NCBI RefSeq assembly: GCF_016906535.1
Contig: NC_057373.1
Coordinates: forward strand, 558,001 to 622,000
Origin: Rhizoctonia solani
Taxonomy: Eukaryota > Basidiomycota > Agaricomycetes > Cantharellales > Ceratobasidiaceae
Reading direction: 5' to 3'
DNA length: 64,000 nucleotides
Part shown: in pieces, positions 1-10,096 of the stretch
Layout of the letters: each line of letters begins with the position of its first letter
Position numbering within the stretch: the stretch's first letter is position 1
Translations under genes and position numbers: made by a program
Notes under the pieces: model-generated
What the model saw: only the letters and a program-made list of their open reading frames with translations
What the model was told of the DNA's origin: nothing
Databases searched by the model: none

Positions 1-1068
1 TGGTATAAAGGGAAACGTGAAGCCCCGCTACCCCCCCCCCTGACCGCCAATGGACTAAAAGCCACCCTACCCGAGGATCAGGCTAGGTTGCTTCGGGATG
101 CATTCTTCCCAGCGACTGCCCCCCCTGCCGACTCATCCTCCCCACTTGGAATACCTCTCCACCCCACTCGTCCCCATCACGGTATCACAGTGGACGAAAT
201 CTCCCGGGCCCTCAACTCGGCATCTAACACGTCTGCCCCAGGAGCCTTTGGGACAAACTATTGCCTCCTCAAATGGCTGTTCAACGCTCGCCCGGGGATT
301 ATTGTGGATCTCTACAACACCTGCCTGGATCATGGATTCCACCCCAAATGCCTTCGCAACGCGCTTGTAGTAGCTATCCCCAAGCCACACAAGATCGACA
401 TGACGGCCCCCAAATCTTACCGTCCCATCTCGCTCCTTGAAACTCTTTCGAAATGCCTAGAGAAAATTATTGCCGCGCGTATCTCGTTCGAAGTTGGAAA
501 ACACAATCTCCTCCCTTATACACAATTCGGAGGGAGGGGCAACTCGTCATGTGTCGACGCAGGTCTGTCCCTCTCTCATGACATTCACGCCGCTTGGGCA
601 CAAGAAAAATTTGCCTCACTTTTAACGCTAGATATTTCTGGTTACTTCAATAATGTTAATCACTCTTGCCTTAGTTTCACCTTACGTAGACTCGGTTTCT
701 CCAACTGCATGTGTAATTGGCTTTCCTCTTACTTCTCCGATCGTACCGCTCAGTTCCGTATTAATGATCATGTTACTAGCCTTTTCCCGATTTCTAATGT
801 AGGCATCCCCCAGGGATCCCCTCTCTCTCCCATTCTCTCTTCTTTGTATTCCATACCTGTTCTTCTCTCGGTTCTGGACTCCCCAAATCTCTCGGTACGT
901 GCCTATGTGGACGACTTCACGATTCTGGCCACCTCCAAATCCCGCGCCAGGAACATCCATCTCTTGGAGGACGCTGCAGAGGAAGCCTCGTCGTGTCTTC
1001 AGGCTCTAGGGCTGGACTTCAAGCTGGAAAAGTGCGAACTCATTCACTTCGCCAAATCAAATTCATAA
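1..1068 (+). mobile_element. LINE (non-LTR retrotransposon) reverse transcriptase, fragment
   Basis: The frame is open from base 1, so the element starts outside the window. It encodes the reverse transcriptase domain of a non-LTR retrotransposon, the enzyme that copies element RNA at a nicked target. Visible hallmarks in order are the SYRPISLLETLSKCLEKI block (RT motif 1-2 region), LDISGYFNNVNH (catalytic Asp of motif A), GIPQGSPLSPILSSLY (motif B) and AYVDDFTIL, the YVDD catalytic box (motif C). The frame stops at 1066-1068, just after the thumb region, and the usual RNase H / C-terminal part is missing. The last codons fall in sequence shared with the pectate lyase copy at 19871, so the stop is a junction product and not the natural terminus. 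A C-terminal LINE piece on the same strand lies at 18059-18595 and could come from a related element. Confidence 0.9.
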
Positions 1069-2397
1069 AGCTTCGACAATATATTGTGTTTCAAATAGCG
1101 TCCACACAATCAACGGTATTCCTATTTCCAACGCCAACCAGTTCAAAACTCACACAAGTGAGTTGATATAGTTCTCGATGTCTACAGATATCCTTCAGTA
1201 CTAGATCCAAACTAAACACCCATATACTTACTGGCATATCCATCTCCATTCTTGTCCTGCATAGCGTCGTTCACGTTCGGGTCCAGACCGTTTGCAATCT
1301 CCCAGTCATCTGGCATCCCATCTCCATCCGTATCTTTCGGTGCAGTACCTCCAGCGATCGGGCCACCAGAGCTCCACGGGGACACAGTCTCATCAGAGAT
1401 GAGCGCGCCAGACTTGCCGAGTGACTTGACCTGGTTGATGAGCTGTGTGTCGACGTTGTCGCGTGACTTGGACGCGCCTACTCCGGCGATAACCTTGGCA
1501 TAGGCATCAAGAGGAGCAAGGAGGGTCTTGACTGTTGGGTAGTCGTAACGTTTGGCTTGGAAGTCGACGCCCTGGGAATATAGTCAATACAACCACCAAG
1601 AATGGCTAAAGATACGAACAGAGTAATTGTCAGTAGATTGACTAAGTTCCCAGCCATCGAGTACACCTGAAATAGTTAATCATTATACGTGATGGGCCCT
1701 ACAGATTACTATTTGCCTACCGTTCCTGTCTGTTATACATATAAGAATGATCACTTTCGTGAACGGAGATACTTAGATTGACTTACTGGGATCATAATAG
1801 TTACGCTGCACATATGCGTGGAAGTTTGCATTTCCGCGGGTAAATGCGCTGACGCTCGTCGAAGGGCCGCTGATGAATATGTTGTTCATGATATTCGCGT
1901 ATGATTGGCCATCCGAATCGCCGGCAATGTAGCCCCCTCCTCCACCCCAGTTATAAACAACATTGTTGACGAACTCGTTGACCCCCTTGACTTTGGGGTT
2001 ACTTGCCAAGCAGACTTCTGATCAGATTGAAAAAAATTGCGAGTAGCACAGTTAACATACCGAGTTTTGTTATCAATGTATAGAGATCGGATGATGCTAA
2101 CACCTCCTGTATTTGTTTGCATAAGTCCACCACAAGAGTGAGTCTCGAGGCCCTGAGTAATAATAGTGTCCGAGATTGTTATGTTCGAGACTTCGCCATT
2201 GATGGAGAATGTCTCATCTGCCTTCCAGTCGGTTACGGTAATCGTTTAATCTAATAGAGTTGCTCACCTCGACCCCAAGATACGCTGACATGGTCGAATA
2301 TCATATCATGCCCGTCGGCTAAGCAGTTAATGAATAACAAGTTCAACAGCTTGCATCAATCGATTAATATGCACCCTACCAATTGTGGCTTCCTAGT
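1060..2397 (-). pseudogene. Pectate lyase (PL1), partial duplicate lacking the 5' exons (copy A)
   Basis: This is a near-identical copy (about two dozen differences by eye, roughly 98 percent) of 19871-21197. It holds the last bases of exon 4 and exons 5-11 of the lyase gene, ending at the stop codon at 1150-1152, plus about 90 bp of 3' flank. The signal peptide, both catalytic N-terminal exons and the promoter are absent. Exon reading frames that remain are open, including the NVVYNWGGGGGYIAGDSDG stretch, the 9-nt microexon at 1721-1729, and the calcium-loop-like DTDGDGMPDDWE region. Homology stops abruptly at about 2397 inside exon 4, and at the other end the LINE begins. It cannot make a secreted enzyme by itself. 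It is probably a recent segmental duplication product. Confidence 0.88.
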
Positions 2398-3007
2398 GTC
2401 AGAATCGAGAAGGTACCAGATGAGGATGCTTAGAGTGGCCGAGCTAGGCGGTGGTGGGAGGGACAAGAGGAGAGATACTAGGGCGCATTAAATTTATCAA
2501 AAGCGCATACAGACGAAGAGTTAATTCGTTTTGCCGTACGTCGGGTCTAGGTTATTTTTTTTGGCTGTACAGTATTGTTTTCTTCTTTATATGCAACAGC
2601 TGTAAATGGCAAGATCGGGCGAGAGTGTGCCAGGTTGAGATACTAGACTGCTACGGGTTAGTCGCCAAGTCTTGGTTCGGGTGGCTAAATTTGTCAACGA
2701 GTGAGGTAGCTATATCTCATTCGTGGGGTTGATACCGAATGGGTAGGTAGTTTGTAACTTATCAGCTTTTCCACTAGTCTGTATATCTACACGTCTCTTT
2801 GCCATGCCGTCTGACCCCAAGAACTGACGATATTAATGCACGCGTATGTTTGTTGTATCCAAATGACTATACCTGATACTGCGAGGCATCCGTTTGGATA
2901 CCCCATCTCATTGTATTTCATTTTCTCACCTAGGCATAATTGTTACTTATAACTGACATAAAACGTGTATCAAATACAACTTTCCATTCCAGTACGACTC
3001 GTCAGGT
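2398..3007. other. Intergenic, no gene seen
   Basis: Between the broken end of lyase copy A and the stop codon of the NTPase gene I see only short open frames without recognisable content, for example a 93-codon frame at 2451-2732. There is no terminal inverted repeat or poly(A) tail at the duplication edge that would explain the breakpoint. Confidence 0.5.
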
Positions 3008-5982
3008 CTAGCTGTCCCATTCAGCGCAACAGTCCGTGCCGTCGAAAGTGGGCTTCAGCTCCCTCAGCAGCCTCCACGAACACGCGCTCTTGGCTCGAGG
3101 AAAATCATCCTTCAGACCACCCGTGGCCAATATCGTCCGATAATAGTGCGTGGCTTCGGCAGGAATCGACTCGTAGGTTTCTGGACCAAAGCCGCGAGTA
3201 ATGAACGAGTAGTGTTTGTCGTCGGGGTGAGTTCTATTGCTTCGGGTTCTGCGATGATGCTCGTGGCGAACCTGTATGCGTGGAAGCGTGCTGTTCGTCT
3301 CTCCGAACTCGAACACAATCGATATCACTGGTTTCTTCGCATCAGCAACTGTGATTGTGCGGTCGACAGGGCAGTCGAGAGAATGCTTCCGGTTCTTGAA
3401 CTGAAGGTTGATTGCAGAAGTGGTCTCCGTCGTGATAGCCTGATCAACAGACCCCATATGTATCGGAATCACCGCGTCGATTGATGGCTGGTTGTCCTTA
3501 GCTTGCATCGCCATCCCGCGGAACAGGGCTGTCCTCAGGGCTTTGGACGACAGCATATCGGAGTCCTCGGCAAGAGCGAAATGAGAGAAAGAAACAAACG
3601 CATCCTTAAACACGACCTCCAAAGATTGTCCTTCCTCTTCGTCGGACACTGGCGTTGCCTTCAGTATAGTGTCGTGATGTTCGCTCGCGAACAGTGAACG
3701 GAGAAAGGCCAGAACAGGGACAGGTCGATGAAATCCTGGCTTAGAATCCTCCAGCGGCGGGTCGATTGTATAAGGGTCTCTTGTCAAAGCAATATCGTGC
3801 GCAATTGTAACCAGAAGTCGGCCGCAAAGCTCTCCTCGCTCGCCTCTTGCAAGAAACCCCTTTTGACAGTTGTCTGCCAGGATTCGGGGGGCTAGAACAG
3901 CTATTCCACCATCCCCAGAGACATTATGAAGGTACTTCGAAGCCGCCTCAGCCAGCACGGGCTCTGATGATGTTCCAGTTCGCATGTATTCCCGATGCTC
4001 AGGGATAGCATACACGATACGCATGTGGCGCTCAACTTGCTGCGACTCGGTTTCGCGAGCAGCAGGGTTCATAGACTCGAAGGCTATTCCAATCCGAACG
4101 CTGAGTGCAGCAAGTTCGGCCTGGGAGGTTCGCGAGGGGGCACCCCCGCTGGTTAGTTTCTCGTAGGCCATGGAGACAACGGCGTCCACCGATCGCCGCT
4201 GTCGTGTCCTTTTTTGCTCTTCCAACAGCTTATGATGTACGAACCACCTGAGGGAAATAGCATGAGTGACCCGCATTTACTGGAAAGATTGATCGAGGTA
4301 ACATACAGCGGGCGACCCATGCTTGACATCACTTCAATTGTGCATGCGTTACGAAGCGAACGGGGCTCGTTGGAGCCTTTCATCTTCTTGAGGACTTGGT
4401 CGGTAAAGACATCGAATGGAAGCTCGGTAAATGGAGGGATAAGATATTGACCCTTCGAAGCACGAAGCGAAGGGTGGTCTCTGGCCGAGGGTGCAAATTT
4501 CTGCAGGTGACTGTTGGTCGACAAGAAAACAAAGAAGATCGGCAGGTCAACGAGCTGCGACAAGACTGTTCCCAGGTTTTGATAGGGGCTGCGTGTGCGC
4601 ACTTCGCTGACGACTTTCGGAGGTTCGGTAAGGGAGTGTGCTTCGTCAAAGTATAACAGGCATTGGGTTTTGTCAGCAGACGAACTTGGCCCTAATGTAC
4701 GGATCATCTGTTCGGCACTGGCATTCATCTCCTGAAACAGCGTGTCCAGAAAACCAGGACGTTTCAATACGTCGTCATCTTCACAAACCAGCTTCCTATC
4801 CTGTGGAGGTTTTTCAGAGAATAAGAACAAATAGACCGAAGTCCAAACTGACTGACCTTTTCAGCAGCAGTCAATGCTGCCTCGTAGAACGCTTCGCGGT
4901 TTCCTCCGACTCCCTCATCGGCTTGTCCATCCTTGAGGTAACTTGCCCATGCAGTTGCCAGTTCACTTCCTTTCCGATCTCTGGCCACAATTGGCACTCT
5001 GGCAGTCGCAGTAGCAAACATGTGCTTGAGTAATATCGCATATTCAGCTTGGAGGAGCTGGTCACTTTTGTTATAGTGATATTCAAAGTATGCACGAAGC
5101 CGTACATCCGGAGGAGGATAAGCTGTGGTCAGTGATATAATTCAGCGGCAATCTTCAGCAGCAACAAAACTACTCCTACTTGCTATTCCCTCGGGCAGTG
5201 CTTCACGGATATTCGCCGGAATAGTGAAAACAAGGTTGGCTGCCTCGTCTATCATACGCGACTTTCCCATTCCTGAGGATTGCACGACAGATATAGATCT
5301 CATGTAAAGCTTTTTCTCGTTTGGGAGATTCAGATAGGAATCCAAGGCCTCGACGAAACACTTGTGCACTGTGCCGACGTAAGGCTCCTGGAAAGCCGCT
5401 AGGAGGCCTGTGCAATGCGTATCAGATGATTACCAACGTTAAGGTTGCTGCTTTACTGACTTCGGTTGCTAAGAGACTTTACGAGCGGCTGGGACCCCCC
5501 AGCTATACGTGCATTGCCATCTGTCACTGAGGGTGCAAAAATACGAAGAGATGCTAAAAGAAAAGACAGGCATGAGGCGAGACTTGGAATAGAAAGAGGA
5601 ACATACGGTGGCGAGCCAATTGCGTGAATGATCCCGACCTGTATGCGAGCAGAAGTAACTCAGAGAGCTCGATAGACTTCGCACAGAGTGCAAAGTAGTT
5701 TTCCGGACTGATTGATGGCAATGATGGATCGACGGAACAGATTATCACCAGTAGTGAGAGGTACTCCCCGGATTGCAGAGAATCCCTGGAAGCAAAAACG
5801 GTCGAGTCCCGTCGTCGATGCGCATCTATCTCCTCATTTACACGGGCATTGATGTCAGGCATAGCAACTGGTCTGCTAGCGAATGTGCTTAGAGTTACGT
5901 GGGCAGGCAGGGGGAACTTCAGGATTTGGTGGCTCGGTTCCACATGATCATTACGCAGACAGTTAATTGAAGGGTCGTACAT
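3008..5982 (-). CDS. Large P-loop NTPase-like protein of unknown function, multi-exon
   Basis: At least six exons join in frame on the minus strand. Exon 1 starts with the ATG at 5980-5982; the next exon carries VVQSSGMGKSRMIDEAANLV, a degenerate Walker A loop (the first small residue is replaced but GxGKS is kept). Later exons carry AYPPPDVRLRAYFEYHYNKS, then QCLLYFDEAHSL, a Walker B with acidic DE, then PIFFVFLSTNSHLQKFAPS. The last exon (3008 to about 4240) encodes about 410 residues ending in a WDS terminus, with no domain I can name. Introns are short, for example the one between residues VSQ and DRKLVCEDDD near 4805-4860. The architecture resembles an agaricomycete-expanded group of STAND/AAA-like NTPases, some of which are compared with Crinkler-type NTPases; that link is from memory and weak. 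Start codon and first intron are uncertain. Confidence 0.72.
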
Positions 5983-6485
5983 CCACGGTCCAGCGCTTGT
6001 TTGTTATCTTGCTCAGCAAGGTCAAAAATCACGTGCCATGTCACGCTAAAAATTCCCAAAATTCGTACTATTTTCTTTTTGTTTACTTTGTCGAGAACCC
6101 CATGGACCACCACGGAATTTACCTGGAACCAAGCTCTGAGAGGCACGTGATCTGTTTGGTCCTTTGTTTGGTTCGAAATGTCGGAGCAATCACGCTCCAA
6201 AGAGCTTGGTATATCGCCAATGGGTCATCTGGGGTGTCCTGTGACCCGGATATCTCCTCATACATTGTATATTAGCGAGTGTGGTCTCTTGTAACAATAA
6301 TTAAGGCTTCTCATCTATCAATGTGTGCTTATCCGAAGGTCATCCGGGGAATCTTCGAGGGGGAAATATGCACCGCAAAAGGGAACGTTTCGGGCGGATT
6401 CTCGGCGCTCATATCACGTGACCATCGATACCATCTCTCACTTTGTCGAGCTCGTACCCCGTACACGCAGACTTTCATATTCTCA
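5983..6485. other. Divergent intergenic region
   Basis: This stretch separates the minus-strand NTPase gene from the plus-strand DUF6589-like relic, so it could hold promoters for both. No clear TATA box or repeat is visible. Several CACGTG-type and GTGA-rich words occur, but nothing I would call a site. Confidence 0.4.
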
Positions 6486-8014
6486 ATGTCTGAGACAGAT
6501 CTCCCTGACTAAGAGAGTGATTTTGACTACACCGAGGAGGACTTTGCTGAGCCGGAATGGGATCCTAAGCCCAAGCCTGACGTTCTACCCCGAGTTCCCG
6601 CATCACAAGCCTTGGACACGCACCGACAGGAGCACGCTGCTATTGAGGAAGTAGTAGAGTGTATGAGTCGTAATTTAATACGACTTGACACACTCGTGTT
6701 TGCAATTTGCTATGGAAATCCGCTCTGCTCATTGGATAACGGCAAGTTGAAAGCGGAGCGAAATCAGCTAATGAAAAGCTCCAAGCTTCCGACGATACTC
6801 GACCATTTACATACCCCACCATCCTACACAGGCTCCCGTCCAGAAGCAGCCTTGAAAACGCTTGACGAATGGGCGTGGAAGCACGTTGCCAAATTGTCTC
6901 GCGTTGAGCTTGATCAATTCGCTACTGACTCTCGGAAAGAGTCCGAAAAGTGCAATAATGAGGTCGAAGACCTCACGAACCTCGAAAATCTCAGCTTCGA
7001 GGCCATACGGGGGAAAGCTTCGGCATTTACACCACGCCCCCTTCAATTCCTGACCAATATTAGCGAGACAAAGAATCATGCACGTACTCGAATAAGAGAG
7101 AATCCCAATAGCGTATTGGAGCCCTCATTTGTAAGTTAATAGCATATATGTCCGTTCTCATTGCTGAATCCAAAAATATACCATACAAAACATTACAGGC
7201 AGCAGTAATTAACCTTCAATCATTGGCTTTTCAGATGACTCCGCGTTGCAATCGACTTCAAAAGCAGCTTAGCTTGTATTTCTGCTCAAAGCACGCCCCA
7301 AAGTTGTTGTTCATGCTCTTCAATAGGTGTGACTATGTTGCTAGCTATATATGGAGCTCGAATTCAATCAATTTACTTTCTGCTTCTCAGCTCGAGAGAT
7401 TAAAGGAACTCATAGCTAATCACGCCATATTTTGGATATATGATAACCTTCAACTTCCGATTCCAATGAAAGCTCAACGCAGTGATTGTCACACTGTTAC
7501 CAATAACAGAACTGCAATGACAGTTGTTGCAATTCCAGATATGGTAAAGCATATATTCATGGAGGACAATCCCAGTGTAAGTGTTTCACGCTATAGTTAC
7601 AGAAGTTGGGGAGGAATATAACAATACTGTTCCCAGGTGGCTCCCATACCCAAACCAGCTATGATTCTAGATACTAGTGCAACACCACCCATGGCTCACA
7701 ACAAGCTGCAGGGCACCTCTACACCCCCAAAAGACTCACCTACCTCCCCAGATCACGCTCCCAATAATCCACCAGCTGCAACAGAGGTTCCAAGCCCTCC
7801 TGCACTGAATTGGGACAATTTCTTAGATATTGATTGCTATAAGCGCTTGGCTGCATGCAACATCCATTTCATCATCAATACTCTCTTCAAAACTGTCCCT
7901 GGGCTTGCAGACCTTGACATATGCAGTGCTGAAAGTTTGTCTGCTCCACCAGCACATCATGTAATGCCAAGTGGAGAGGATTTCAAAATGTTATACCTGT
8001 TAAGAGTTGTGTAA
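6486..8014 (+). pseudogene. DUF6589-like protein, N-terminal part with an early stop (TE-associated relic)
   Basis: Starting from the ATG at 6486, the frame reads MSETDLPD, meets a TAA at 6510-6512, then continues in the same frame as ESDFDYTEEDFAEPEW and onward, so the stop looks like a point mutation in an acidic leader. Downstream pieces VFAICYGNPLC, KLPTILDHLHTPP and, after an intron (about 7130-7199), IFWIYDNLQLPIPMKAQR and NRTAMTVVAIPDM match the N-terminal pattern that I recall for agaricomycete DUF6589 proteins. A second intron (about 7578-7636) leads into a Pro-rich exon that ends at 8014 in a stop soon after GEDFKMLYLL. The large C-terminal DUF6589 domain is missing. DUF6589 proteins are multi-copy and probably mobile-element derived, but their biochemical role is not known. 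Confidence 0.6.
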
Positions 8015-10096
8015 GTACAGGAGTAAGAAAGAATTACTATATACAAAATGTATATGTGAATAACTAAGAACTATTATTTAGAATCAGAATATATGCACAG
8101 AATATATGCACAATATAAGCTAGGTTATCAGGAATAACAACTCCTAACAAATAGTCTAGCAACTATCAAGTGCAGGTGGTTGGTTATGTATAGTACCTTA
8201 GACTAATGTTACTTAAGCTTAAGTGACTAAGGGTATGTATACTTAAGGCCTCTGGGATAGTACCTTAAGTAAGAGGGTTACCTGACTAATGTACAGGATT
8301 TATAGGGTTTGCCTAATAAGTATAGGACTTATATATGCTTAAGTAAGACTTTAAGACTTATGGGGTGTACATAAAATATATCTAGGATTTATGAGATATT
8401 GTAGATAAAGCTATCTACAATATAGGGGATATGGTGGATTCAAACACTATCACCCAATCACAACAATCCTTACAGTATTGTTGCACTATACTCAATGTTG
8501 AACTCAACAACTGTGACAGTCAAGGGGCACAGGGTTGCAGTAAGTACTCTAATAGGTTACCCTGTGTCTGTTGGGACTGGCCTATGGTCTTAGTGCGCCA
8601 AATAACCTCCTATGCTATTTACAGTGAGTCAATCACTAAAGTAAATGCGCAGATAAGCTGTTAAAGGCTTGTGTGTATATGTCAATATATAAGAGTAAAA
8701 GTAGGATAAGTGGATGCATTAGAAGCATCTTCACAGGGTCCTTTTATACCCTGAGAGGGCGCACAAACAAGTATATACATGATTGATACCAAGAGGGGGT
8801 ACAGGAAGTACATGTGGCAACTGAAACACTTGAGGGAGCCAATACTTTGGTACATAGTAAACAAACAACAGATCCTAATATTTGCCCCAAGACAATGTTT
8901 GCCCCAAGGCATTATTTACCTGTGTGGGTCCTTAGATGTCCCAAGGCTAAGTGTTTCATCCTTGGAGTAAACAGTCCCAAAGGTATGATACCACTGCATT
9001 GGGTACTTACAGTAAATGGGGCATAACTCTGCCAAATGTTGTCTGTTTTAGGAGTTTGACCCAGCGTTCTGGAGCGCACAAACAGGCGCACCTAAGCGCA
9101 AGCGATTTGGCAGTGTGGGATGCCCGGGTGATGGAGAAAAGGCGCATTTAGTGCATTGGTGCTTAAGGGCTGATTAAGTGCCGGAGCACTTGCCTATGCA
9201 ACATGGGGGACCCTGAATATTTCTGTGTGTAGCCACAAGATAGAATCTTGAATAATAAATACTACAAACAAGAGAAATATTGGTAGTTACTGTTTATCTA
9301 CTTAGCTGAATTTATATATATTTAAATGAGTGAGAAAACAGCATATATGCAAAAGGCATTGCATATTGAGGGTATTCCTGAGGTTTATAGGTTTTGTGAA
9401 GGTCACTATTGGATAGAGGGACCATGAAAAACTTAGTTTGCATCTTTATCTCATTTGTTTACTGTAAGATTACTAGTGTAATTAATAAAATAAGTACAGA
9501 TTAATGGAGAAATGTCATATCCATAACAGCATTTCTACTGGGCTTAAAGTGCTTAAAGCCAAAAACAAGGCCAAACAGAAACAGCTTGCAACCAAATCTG
9601 GCATTAAAGGTGTCACTCTGCTTGCTTGCGTGCCCTCTGTGTCATGAGCCACACCCCTATTGTGCCCTCTATTCACATACCAGGGCACTCATGGTACACA
9701 CTACGGCCACCGGAAACACGCATATACTCACACTTATGCACTCAGAACCCCCAGGTTCCCACATATAAGAGACTTATGGTTGACATGGCTGGACTTAGTG
9801 ATATTCTCTAAGTGCAGGTCACATGACCTCCCCCCCTCCAGTCCTTTATCAAATACTATACTAAACTACTACAGATTTGAGGTGGGGGGGGGATGACATA
9901 ATCTCTTCTATAATAATATATTATTCAGACCTTGCCTGCGGGCTCCCTTAACATTGGCCTGCAGCTAGGGGGGCAGGGGGAGTGCAACGTCCCCCAGTGA
10001 CTTATATTATTAATATATCACTGTGCATCATATATACTATATATATCTTTGACAGTGGATATATATGGTAATAACCCCTCCAGATATGGGTTATGA
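8015..10096. other. AT-rich non-coding TE relic region
   Basis: This stretch has no convincing coding frame. It is AT-rich and contains many CTTAAG words between about 8210 and 8345, a 12-bp perfect hairpin at 8396-8423, G-runs near 9885 and 9970, and TATATA-rich stretches near 10010-10070. It lies between two TE-derived coding relics, and is most likely decayed element sequence. Confidence 0.5.
8396..8423. repeat. Perfect 12-bp inverted repeat (hairpin, 4-nt loop)
   Basis: The left arm ATATTGTAGATA (8396-8407) and the right arm TATCTACAATAT (8412-8423) are exact reverse complements around an AAGC loop. It sits in non-coding AT-rich DNA. It could be a terminator-like fold of a decayed element or a miniature palindrome; no function can be assigned. 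Confidence 0.8.
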
